Shown: positions 1 to 7,459 of the stretch, one piece after another
Position numbering within the stretch: the first letter of the stretch is position 1
Layout of the letters: each line of letters begins with the position of its first letter
Origin: an uncultured Bacteroidota bacterium
Lineage (GTDB): Bacteria > Bacteroidota > Bacteroidia > 2-12-FULL-35-15
DNA: 9,456 nucleotides
NCBI GenBank assembly: GCA_903833025.1
Contig: CAILDT010000350.1
Location: 1-9,456, forward strand
Direction: 5' to 3'
Program-made: the position numbers and the translations under genes
The notes under the pieces: model-generated
The model's input: the letters and a program-made list of their open reading frames with translations, nothing else
Databases searched by the model: none
What the model was told of the DNA's origin: nothing

Positions 1-16
1 CTATTCGTTTTTTAAA

Positions 17-44
17 ACTCATAATTCATAACTCATAATTCATA
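17..44. repeat. 14-bp tandem direct repeat, two copies
   Basis: Two perfect head-to-tail copies of ACTCATAATTCATA lie at 17-30 and 31-44, followed by the related AT-rich stretch ATAATTAT. The element lies beyond the terminator of the large surface-protein gene. No ORF or promoter motif is associated with it. It could be a slippage-derived low-complexity tract or part of a dispersed intergenic element. Confidence 0.75.
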
Positions 45-91
45 ATTATTTTGTTTCCTTTCGCGTAGCGGAAAAAAAATTGAAATTAAAA

Positions 92-129
92 CTCTGTGTA
101 TCTCTGTGTCTTCTCTGTGCAACTCTGTG
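92..129. repeat. Four CTCTGTG heptamers spaced 10-11 bp
   Basis: The heptamer CTCTGTG occurs at 92-98, 102-108, 113-119 and 123-129. Start-to-start spacing is 10, 11 and 10 bp, close to one helical turn. The block sits just beyond the hairpin terminator at 154-188 and next to an imperfect GC-rich inverted repeat near 61-72. From memory, CTCTGTG/CACAGAG-type strings recur between genes in many environmental bacterial genomes. I cannot verify that here and know no function for them. The short open frame across it translates the repeat into Leu-Cys pairs and does not look like a gene. Confidence 0.7.
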
Positions 130-153
130 TAATAAAAAAAATTACATAGGAAT

Positions 154-188
154 AAAAAAGAGAAGCGATATTCTCACTTCTCTTTTTT
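154..188 (-). terminator. Intrinsic terminator of the large surface-protein gene
   Basis: The arm AAAAAAGAGAAG (154-165) pairs perfectly over 12 bp with CTTCTCTTTTTT (177-188) across an 11-nt loop. Read on the minus strand, the hairpin starts 25 nt after the TAG stop at 214-216 and ends in a run of T. The A and T tracts flank both arms, so it could also stop transcription coming from the left. Confidence 0.85.
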
Positions 189-213
189 ACGAAACCACTA
201 GTGAACTAATAAA

Positions 214-3200
214 CTACCTCACCAACATAAAGAATCCTTGGTCGGTATGTTCGCTACCATCAAACCCTTTGGATGTTATTACATAATAATAAGTACCATC
301 TTTAGCGAGCGCACCAGCCATTGTTTTTCCGTCCCAGCCAACAGTTACATCAGCCCAATCGAACATTTTAACACCCCAGCGGTCGTAAATAGTACCGCTA
401 AAGGTAGCAACGCCTGTAGATGTTACTTTAAAAATATCATTCACATTATCACTGTTTGGCGAAAACACGTTTGGTATCACTATCGAATAACCAGCAAACA
501 CCTCTATGGTAGCACTTGCCGTATCCGTACATCCACCATTATTAGCAACCAATAGCACCGTATAAGTACCAGTAGTATTAAATGTAACAGTTGGGTTAGT
601 AGCACCCGAAGAAGAAGGATTACCACCTGGGAAAAACCACGTATAAGAAGTAGCACCAGTACTTGTGTTAGTAAAATTAACCACCAACGGCGGCGTTCCC
701 GAATTAGGATTAGCACTAAACGAAGCACTCGGACCAGGCGTGGTGGTAACATTTACTACATCCGAAGATACACAACCTGTAGTAGTATTCACCACAATAA
801 GCGTATCCGTTCCCACTGCGTTAGCCACGGCAGTAGTAGTGTTACCTCCCGAAACTATATTACCAGTAGTAGAACCCCAATGATAAATACAACCAGATGA
901 AGTAGAACCTGTGCCATTAAGCGTTACCGTAGCAGCACCACAAGCCAGCGATTGGTCTAGTCCTGCATTAGCAACCGGTACTGCATTTATGGTCATCGTT
1001 AAAGTTGTAGAATCCTTACAAGGACCAGGAGTTACATATTGAACAACATAAACACCCGGCGTACTTCCTGTTAAATTTATTGTTCCACCAGAGTTGATTG
1101 ATAAACCCGCTGGTGTAGATGTAAACGAACCTCCACCCGTTTGAATACTTAGCGGAGCAGTTGTACCTGTTGCACAATAATGATTTGCTGAATAAAGAAA
1201 AATTGGGTCTTGTATCGCAATAATAGTAATATTATTGGACGAAGTAACCGCTGCACATCCACCAGCAGCAGGTATTGTATTGGTTACTGTATAACTTCCG
1301 GCAGCAGCAGTTGCTAAATTAACTAAGCCAGTAACAGGGTCAACCGGCAATCCTGCTGTAGCAGTAAATGTACCAGCAACTCCTCCTCCGCTAAATGTTG
1401 GCAACGGGTTAGCCGTCTGCTGACAATAAGGACTGTTTAAATAGGAGAACGTAGCAACAGGAGGTTGCGTAATGGTAATGTTGGTAGTAGTAGTTGCCGT
1501 TGGGCATCCTGCCGCTATAACAGTGTTGGTAATAGTATAATTACCAGCAGTACTCAACGATAAATTAATTACTCCTGTTGAAGAATTTATACTCAACCCA
1601 ACTGGTGCTGATGTAAATGTTCCGGCAATTCCACCTCCACTAAATGTTGGCGATTGATTAACTCCTGTTGTACAAAATGGGCTACCAGTATAACTAAACG
1701 TAGCAACCGGAGGCGTACTTAAAACTATGGTGGTTGTAGAAACAGCGTTCGGACAACCAGCAGCACCCACAACTGTATTGGTTACAGTATAAGTTCCGGG
1801 CGTGCTTAAAGTAATATCAACAATACCTGTTACACCATCTATTACTAAACCTGTGGTTGAAGTAAATGTACCAGCAACACCTCCTCCGCTAAATGTAGGA
1901 GCAGGGTTTCCGCCACCACCCACACAATAAGGACTACCAGTGTAACTAAACGAAGCAATAGGTGCAGCAACAATAGTTATGCTTGAAGAATCAATTACCG
2001 TAGGGCATCCGCTTGGCGAAACAGTATTATAAACCATATACGTTCCTGGTGTACTTGTAGAAAGAGTTACCAAACCTGTTGATGAGCTAATGCTTATACC
2101 ACCACCAGAAGTAAACGTTCCTGCAATACCACCACCTGTAAATGTTGGCGATGGGTTAGTAGCATTTTGGCAATAAGGAGTATTCGGATAATTGAACGAA
2201 GCAGCAAACGTAGCAGCAATTGTTATTGTAGTGGTTGCTGTAATAGTTCCACAAGCAGCCGATGTTATTTGATTAGTAACCGTATAAGTTCCCGGTGTGC
2301 TGGTAGCCAATGTTACTAAACCTGTTACTGCATCTATGGTTAAACCTGCTGTTGATGTAAACGTTCCTGCCGTTGCACCTGCTCCCAATGTAGGCAATGG
2401 GTCTGTTCCTGCTTGGCAATAAGGGCTTCCTGCGTAACTAAAAGTAGCATCTGGCGAAGCATCAATGGTAATAGTTGCAGTTGCACTTGCAGCAGCACAT
2501 CCGCCCGAAGCAGCAATGGTATTGGTTACAGTATATGTTCCCGGTGTGCTCAATAATAAATTAACTAATCCTGTGTTTGCATCTATACTCAAACCAACTG
2601 TTGAAGTAAATGCACCCGCAACTCCACCTCCACTATAAGTTGGCGATGGGTTAGCTCCTGTTTGGCAATAAGGATTTGCAATATAGCTAAAAGTAGCAAC
2701 CGCCGATGTTGAAATGGTAATAGTAGCAGTAGATACAGTTGCAGCACATCCGCCCGAAGCAGCAATTGTATTGGTAACAGTATAAGTTCCTGGAGTACTT
2801 GTTGATAATGTTACTAATCCTGAATTTGCGTCAATAGTTAAACCTACTGTAGAGGTAAACGTTCCTGCAATTCCTCCACCGGAGAATGTTGGTGAAGGGT
2901 TAGTTCCTCCAACACAATAAGGACTACCAGTATAGCTAAAAGTACCAACCTGTCCTGCATTTATTGTTATTGTTGCTGTTGCTACCACCTGCGGACAAGC
3001 ACCGGAAGCAGCTATTGTATTAGTTACCGTATAAGTTCCCGGTGTGCTCAATGTTAAATCAACAACTCCTGTTGATGAGTTAATAGATAAACCACCTGTG
3101 GAAGTAAACGTTCCTGCCGCGCCGCCGCCGCTGAATGTTGGAGAAGGATTCACTCCGCCGATACAATAAGGACTTCCTGTATAGCTAAAGGTTGCCGCAA

Positions 3201-6200
3201 ATGTAGAAGCTACAGTAATTGAAGTTGTTGCTGTAACAGCAGGACAAGGACCAGAAGCAGGAACCGTATTGGTTACTGTATAAGTTCCGGCTGTGGTTAA
3301 AGCAAGATTAACAGTACCAGTACTTGCATTAATACTTAATCCCGAAGGAGATGATGTGAAAGTACCTGCTACACCACCACCTGTATATGCAGGAGAAGGG
3401 TTTGGACTACCAACACAAAATGGATTTCCTGGATAGTTGAAAGTTGCAACAGGCAAAGAATCAATAGTTATAGTTGCCGTTGAAGAAACTGAAGGGCAAC
3501 CAGTTGGCGAAACAGTATTTGTTACTGTATAAGTTCCTGGTGTGCTGGATGCTAAAGTTACAGTTCCCGTGTTTGGGTCAATAGTTAAACCTGTTGTAGA
3601 ACTAAATGCTCCGGCAATACCTCCTCCGCTATAAGTTGGTGTAGGGTCAGTTCCATTAATGCAATAAGGATTTGCTGTATAGCTAAATGATGCAACTGGA
3701 GCGGCAACAATAATAACTTCGGTAGAATCAATAACATCAGGACATCCAGTACCAGCACCAGGTAGTGTGTTATATACCCAATAAGTACCCGGAAGACTAT
3801 TAGTAACATCCATATCAGCAGTATTAATGTCTACAATTAGGTTGGGTGATGAAGTTGAGAAATTCCCCGGCTGACCCTGTCCAATAAAGGTTGCAGGTAT
3901 TACACCCGCGCTTTGACAATATGTATTAGCAACTGTATCATAAGGATATCCGAAGTTTGCAAATGGTAATTGAGTAATGTCTATAACTGTGGTTGCAACA
4001 ACAGGTGCACATCCATTAACAGAAGGAACACTGTTTGTGATTGTATAACTTCCCGGAGGAGTTAATGTTAAATCCACTAATCCAGTTGATGAATTTATTA
4101 CAACACCGGGGTCTCCAGTGAAAACACCACCAATACCACCACCAGTAAATGTAGGTAATGGGTTAGTTCCCCCTTGGCAATATGGGTCATCAACATAACT
4201 AAAAGTACCTTCTGTTGGAGGGATTATAGTTATTGTAGCTGTTGAAGTAACAGCAGGGCAGCCATTTGCAGCAGGTAATGTATTGGTAACCGTATATGTT
4301 CCCGGAGTTGATGTACTTGTGTTTACAACCCCAGTTGAAATTCCTATAACTAATCCGGCAGGAGATGAAGTAAACGTACCTCCTACTCCACCGCCTGTAA
4401 ATGTTGGTGGTGGGTTTACACCGCCTCCGTGGCAATAAGGAGAAGCAGGATAGCTAAATGTTCCAATTGGTAAAGCTGTTATTGTTACGGTAGCAGTGGC
4501 AGTTTGTGATGCACAAGGTCCCGACGCTGGAATTGTATTGGTTACTGTATAAGTACCCGCAGTACTTGTAGAAAGATTAATAGCACCACTACCCGGAACT
4601 ATACTTAATCCAGCAGGAGTAGCTGTAAATGTTCCTGCTACACCGCCACCAAAAAATGTTGGTGATGGATTAACACCGTTTTTACAATATGGACTTCCTA
4701 AATAAGTAAACGTTGCAATTGCAGGAGCAACTATAGTTATAGAAGCTGTTGCTGTTGAAGCAGGGCAACCATTTCCCGCTTGTATGGTATTAGTAACAGT
4801 ATAAGTATTCGGTGCAGAGGTTGAAGCTGTAACTTGTCCGGTATTAGCATCAAGTGTTAATCCCGCAGGGGTTGATGAAAACACACCACCAAATGCTCCT
4901 GCTCCATAAGTTGGAAAAGGATTGATACCTCCTGTTGTACAATATGGGCTTCCTGTATAACTAAACGTTGCAACCGGGGCAATTGTTATCGTAATAGTAA
5001 AAGTAGCTGTTGCAGCAGGGCATCCTGATTGTGCAGGAACTGTATTGGTAACAGTATAAGTTCCAGGTGTACTTGCAGATAAGTTTATTAATCCTGTGGA
5101 AGAGTTTATTACTAAACCAGTTGTGGATGTAAATGTTCCTGCAGCGTTATTTCCTGCAAAAACAGGTGTTGGGTTAGCAGCTGTTTGACAAAATGGCGAA
5201 CCCGAATAACTAAAATTAGCTCCCGGTGTAGCAACCACGTTAACTAAATTAGTTGCTGTACATCCCGCTAAGGTAGAAGTAACCCAATATTGACCTGGCG
5301 TGGTGACAGAAATAGAAGTACCTGAAGAACCTGTACTCCATAAGTATGAATCGTAATTAGTGGGTGTTACCGAAAGTGTAGTTGGGTTACCTTGGCAAAG
5401 TGCAGGTGTACCATTTAAAGTTGGGTGTAAAGCCGAAAGCCCTGTGGTATCAACAAATATAATTGCATTAACAACTGTTGTTCCGACAGGGTTTCCATTA
5501 TCTGTACCTGTAAATGTAATTACGTTACTCCCCACATTTAAAATGGTAGCAGTAACAAGTACTTGCGCAAATGCAACATTTCCAGGGGTGTTGCTCAATA
5601 TGGACGAGTTAGCTGTTCCATTTAGATTGATGGTAATGGTTGTATTTTGCGTTGATTCAGGTGAGAGAAACAATGCACTTAAAATAATTGAATCGTTTAG
5701 ACTGCAAATTTTTATGGTATCGCAGTTATTTAAACCTGCCACAATAGGCGGTATATTAGTGCTTGCACACGTGTTAAAGAAAAAAGATTTATAATCTAAC
5801 CACTCTACACCGCTTGGGTTGGTGGTTCCATTGTATGCTGCACCGGGTGCGTTAAAACGCCCTACTTGTGCAAAGTTTACCCCATCGCCTTTGTTTACAC
5901 CTACTGTAGCTGGTGTGCCACCAAAGCCGTTAACACCACCTGAAACATCTCCTGTAGTCCATTGCATAGCACCATAACAAAATGCGATATTGGAACCGTT
6001 TGGCAATATAGGGTCGTTGCCATCAGTAATTATTAATTGAAAGGTGTTTTTTTTATCCGCGTGGTTATTGAAATACCCAACCTGTTCCCATTTCACAATA
6101 GCATAAGTAGGAGTTATTTTATAATATACTAACCCACTCCCAGCATTTGTTGTCATTACATCTGCCCAAAAAGGCGCAACCATAGCTGGTATAGAACCAG

Positions 6201-6753
6201 ATGGAAAACTAGAAGAAGTGTATGGACCATAACCAGCTCCAAATGTAATGTTACCATTGGTATTGATAAAAAACTGGTTGTAATTAGTTCCATACATACA
6301 AAAAGTAAAAGGGATTGCTTTTGCGGCTGTCGAGCCATCGTCATTTCTGTATTGCGGGGGAGTACCAATTGTAAATTCTGCTACGTGAAATGTGGTATCC
6401 AATGGAACCAGACAATCACATTGCGTGTTTAATATTTGGCTTGGGTTGCCGTGGATTACGAGTGTTTTATTTTGATTATTCACATCTTCCTGCGTTATAT
6501 GAACAGAAGTATTTGGGTGTTGCACCGGCTCACCTGCAAAAATATATTCGAAGCGGTCGTCCAGTTTTCCGGCTGCTTTCATCTCTTCGTACGCTGGCAA
6601 CGGTAAAATTACTTTAGGTTTCGGACCTGCAGGTTTCAAGCCATCAATGTTTTCTGTTACAACATTGGGAGTTGCATTAGTTTGATTTAGTATTTGCCCT
6701 ACTGATAATAACGGAAGTAAGAATACTGCGATTGATAATAGTTGTTTTTTCAT
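214..6753 (-). CDS. Giant repetitive T9SS type B surface protein (adhesin-like, nidogen domain plus 17 Ig-like repeats)
   Basis: This 2179-residue protein is predicted to be exported by Sec, then secreted and surface-attached through the type IX system. Residues 1-19 are a signal peptide (MKKQ, hydrophobic core, SVG before Q20). Residues about 186-325 resemble a NIDO domain, with 'VAPFWADV', 'AIVKWEQVGYF' and 'NTFQLIITDG'. An Ig/cadherin-like stretch (about 330-440) and an Ig-like domain with C453/C498 follow. Residues 511-1926 are 17 tandem domains of 78-89 residues. PKD-like domains occupy about 1927-2006 and 2007-2087; the second has 'YTWFFPGG' and 'TGTYTVLLVANN'. Residues 2088-2179 are a gliding-motility-type C-terminal domain ('IPNVFSPNSDNVNDIFKV', 'YDRWG', 'GWDGK', 'GTYYYVI', ending 'FFMLVR'), typical of type B T9SS cargo. 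In this family such proteins are often adhesins, SprB being the known case. Adhesion here is inferred, and no enzyme domain is visible. The start is the ATG before the signal peptide. It lies 34 bp after an upstream secreted-protein gene, probably in one operon. Confidence 0.95.
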   Translation of the reverse strand: MKKQLLSIAVFLLPLLSVGQILNQTNATPNVVTENIDGLKPAGPKPKVILPLPAYEEMKAAGKLDDRFEYIFAGEPVQHPNTSVHITQEDVNNQNKTLVIHGNPSQILNTQCDCLVPLDTTFHVAEFTIGTPPQYRNDDGSTAAKAIPFTFCMYGTNYNQFFINTNGNITFGAGYGPYTSSSFPSGSIPAMVAPFWADVMTTNAGSGLVYYKITPTYAIVKWEQVGYFNNHADKKNTFQLIITDGNDPILPNGSNIAFCYGAMQWTTGDVSGGVNGFGGTPATVGVNKGDGVNFAQVGRFNAPGAAYNGTTNPSGVEWLDYKSFFFNTCASTNIPPIVAGLNNCDTIKICSLNDSIILSALFLSPESTQNTTITINLNGTANSSILSNTPGNVAFAQVLVTATILNVGSNVITFTGTDNGNPVGTTVVNAIIFVDTTGLSALHPTLNGTPALCQGNPTTLSVTPTNYDSYLWSTGSSGTSISVTTPGQYWVTSTLAGCTATNLVNVVATPGANFSYSGSPFCQTAANPTPVFAGNNAAGTFTSTTGLVINSSTGLINLSASTPGTYTVTNTVPAQSGCPAATATFTITITIAPVATFSYTGSPYCTTGGINPFPTYGAGAFGGVFSSTPAGLTLDANTGQVTASTSAPNTYTVTNTIQAGNGCPASTATASITIVAPAIATFTYLGSPYCKNGVNPSPTFFGGGVAGTFTATPAGLSIVPGSGAINLSTSTAGTYTVTNTIPASGPCASQTATATVTITALPIGTFSYPASPYCHGGGVNPPPTFTGGGVGGTFTSSPAGLVIGISTGVVNTSTSTPGTYTVTNTLPAANGCPAVTSTATITIIPPTEGTFSYVDDPYCQGGTNPLPTFTGGGIGGVFTGDPGVVINSSTGLVDLTLTPPGSYTITNSVPSVNGCAPVVATTVIDITQLPFANFGYPYDTVANTYCQSAGVIPATFIGQGQPGNFSTSSPNLIVDINTADMDVTNSLPGTYWVYNTLPGAGTGCPDVIDSTEVIIVAAPVASFSYTANPYCINGTDPTPTYSGGGIAGAFSSTTGLTIDPNTGTVTLASSTPGTYTVTNTVSPTGCPSVSSTATITIDSLPVATFNYPGNPFCVGSPNPSPAYTGGGVAGTFTSSPSGLSINASTGTVNLALTTAGTYTVTNTVPASGPCPAVTATTSITVASTFAATFSYTGSPYCIGGVNPSPTFSGGGAAGTFTSTGGLSINSSTGVVDLTLSTPGTYTVTNTIAASGACPQVVATATITINAGQVGTFSYTGSPYCVGGTNPSPTFSGGGIAGTFTSTVGLTIDANSGLVTLSTSTPGTYTVTNTIAASGGCAATVSTATITISTSAVATFSYIANPYCQTGANPSPTYSGGGVAGAFTSTVGLSIDANTGLVNLLLSTPGTYTVTNTIAASGGCAAASATATITIDASPDATFSYAGSPYCQAGTDPLPTLGAGATAGTFTSTAGLTIDAVTGLVTLATSTPGTYTVTNQITSAACGTITATTTITIAATFAASFNYPNTPYCQNATNPSPTFTGGGIAGTFTSGGGISISSSTGLVTLSTSTPGTYMVYNTVSPSGCPTVIDSSSITIVAAPIASFSYTGSPYCVGGGGNPAPTFSGGGVAGTFTSTTGLVIDGVTGIVDITLSTPGTYTVTNTVVGAAGCPNAVSTTTIVLSTPPVATFSYTGSPFCTTGVNQSPTFSGGGIAGTFTSAPVGLSINSSTGVINLSLSTAGNYTITNTVIAAGCPTATTTTNITITQPPVATFSYLNSPYCQQTANPLPTFSGGGVAGTFTATAGLPVDPVTGLVNLATAAAGSYTVTNTIPAAGGCAAVTSSNNITIIAIQDPIFLYSANHYCATGTTAPLSIQTGGGSFTSTPAGLSINSGGTINLTGSTPGVYVVQYVTPGPCKDSTTLTMTINAVPVANAGLDQSLACGAATVTLNGTGSTSSGCIYHWGSTTGNIVSGGNTTTAVANAVGTDTLIVVNTTTGCVSSDVVNVTTTPGPSASFSANPNSGTPPLVVNFTNTSTGATSYTWFFPGGNPSSSGATNPTVTFNTTGTYTVLLVANNGGCTDTASATIEVFAGYSIVIPNVFSPNSDNVNDIFKVTSTGVATFSGTIYDRWGVKMFDWADVTVGWDGKTMAGALAKDGTYYYVITSKGFDGSEHTDQGFFMLVR
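976..5223 (-). repeat. Array of 17 tandem ~250-bp coding repeats in the surface-protein gene
   Basis: Seventeen consecutive units of 78-89 residues (mostly 82-85) cover residues 511-1926. Typical features in order are 'ATFSYTGSPYC', 'NPSPTFSGGG(V/I)AGTFTS', 'GLSI(N/D)xSTGxV', 'STPGTYTVTNT', 'GCP' and 'TATITI'. The 'GLSI..STG' to 'PGTYTVTN' core resembles putative-Ig/cadherin-like He_PIG domains, which suggests beads of beta-sandwich. Every unit keeps one Cys near residue 12 (YC/FC) and one near residue 70 (GC/PC/AC), 34 in all, so one disulfide per domain is plausible. Units are diverged rather than identical. Unit 6 (residues 931-1019) and unit 17 (1849-1926) depart most, and units 9-11 are most alike. 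Confidence 0.93.
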
Positions 6754-6787
6754 TCTTTTTGGGTTTGTTTATTTGTTTGGGTTATTG

Positions 6788-7228
6788 TTAAAATTGAAAT
6801 TCGGTGAGCGTGTATTCGGTGTTGTTATAATTTACTTTGTTTACGTTTAATTCCTTGAGTAAAAATTTTATTTTCGATGTTAAATCAGTGTTATTGGTTG
6901 CTGTTAAATTTATTACTACCATAAATCCTTTGTCGGTTACATCTTTATTTTCAGTAATGTTTTTTAGTTCTAGTTTGGTAAATGATTTATTTACAGTTAA
7001 TACATTATTTATTTTTTGTTGTTTTGTTTTTTCATCCATTGAAATATGTTTGATGAAAAAGGAGGTGGAATAATCTATTGGCGCATTGCCATTATTTTCT
7101 TTTTCGCCGTTTACTGAAAGAAATGCAACAGGCGATAAGGAAGACGAGACAACTGTTTGAGCTGATACATTGCAAACTGTTATTGCTAAGAAGCAGATAG
7201 TAATTATTATTTTTTGTACCGATTTCAC
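6788..7228 (-). CDS. Small secreted protein of unknown function, upstream of the adhesin-like gene
   Basis: I do not recognise this 146-residue protein. From the GTG at 7226-7228 it begins with a compact signal peptide (VKSVQK, hydrophobic core IIITICFLAITVC, then NVSA before Q24). There is no lipobox, so a soluble periplasmic or secreted product of about 123 residues is expected. The mature part has a beta-strand-like start ('SPVAFLSVNG'), a Lys/Asn-rich middle and a C-terminus 'YNNTEYTLTEFQF' with no sorting domain. The frame stays open up to an ATG at 7439-7441, but that start would run through the upstream gene's terminator. An ATG at 7298-7300 would put 24 extra residues before the signal peptide and lies at the predicted transcription start. 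I therefore prefer the GTG, which follows an AAGGA purine run, although GTG starts are uncommon in this phylum. It ends 34 bp before the large surface-protein gene, suggesting co-transcription and a possible partner role (inference). Confidence 0.75.
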   Translation of the reverse strand: MKSVQKIIITICFLAITVCNVSAQTVVSSSLSPVAFLSVNGEKENNGNAPIDYSTSFFIKHISMDEKTKQQKINNVLTVNKSFTKLELKNITENKDVTDKGFMVVINLTATNNTDLTSKIKFLLKELNVNKVNYNNTEYTLTEFQF

Positions 7229-7301
7229 TCTTCCTTTTTTCTTTGATTTTATTTCTTCAACAAGGGGTAGTATTCCGCTCACTGTATGTTGTGCAAACAT
7301 A

Positions 7302-7309
7302 CAAATATA
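7302..7309 (-). promoter_or_regulatory. Bacteroidota-type -7 box for the secreted-protein/adhesin unit
   Basis: On the minus strand this reads TATATTTG, an exact match to the Bacteroidota -7 consensus TAnnTTTG. No clear TTTG -33 element lies 19-21 bp upstream. It falls between the terminator of the previous unit and the next gene. It would start transcription near 7296-7298, about 70 nt before the preferred GTG start. Confidence 0.5.
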
Positions 7310-7400
7310 ATTTATTAACGCAACTGTTTTTAGACGAAAAAACGATAATTGTTGATATTTCGTTGTTTTGTGGTTATTGATTGGCTCAGTTGGCGATTGC

Positions 7401-7438
7401 AAAAAAAATCCCGCTCTTTTTTTAAGGAGCAGGATTTT
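7401..7438 (-). terminator. Intrinsic terminator after the type A T9SS protein gene
   Basis: Arms at 7405-7416 (AAAATCCCGCTC) and 7427-7438 (GAGCAGGATTTT) pair over 12 bp with one G-U wobble and a 10-nt loop. Read on the minus strand the hairpin begins 21 nt after the TAA stop at 7460-7462 and runs into eight T residues. That is a textbook factor-independent terminator. It separates the kinase/type A unit from the adhesin unit. Confidence 0.9.
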
Positions 7439-7459
7439 CAAAAGAGAGATTTTTCCTTT

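Noticed and set aside
1..15. Possible C-terminus of a plus-strand gene ending at a TAA at 13-15
   Set aside because: Only four codons are visible in any frame and there is nothing to separate it from chance in AT-rich DNA.
80..286. Plus-strand 68-residue frame starting with Leu-Cys pairs
   Set aside because: It is a translation of the CTCTGTG repeat, reads through the terminator hairpin and overlaps the 3' end of the large gene antisense. No promoter or ribosome-site support.
5360..5794. Plus-strand 144-residue frame inside the large gene
   Set aside because: It is antisense to a strongly supported coding region with clear domains and has no family resemblance. Treated as a shadow.
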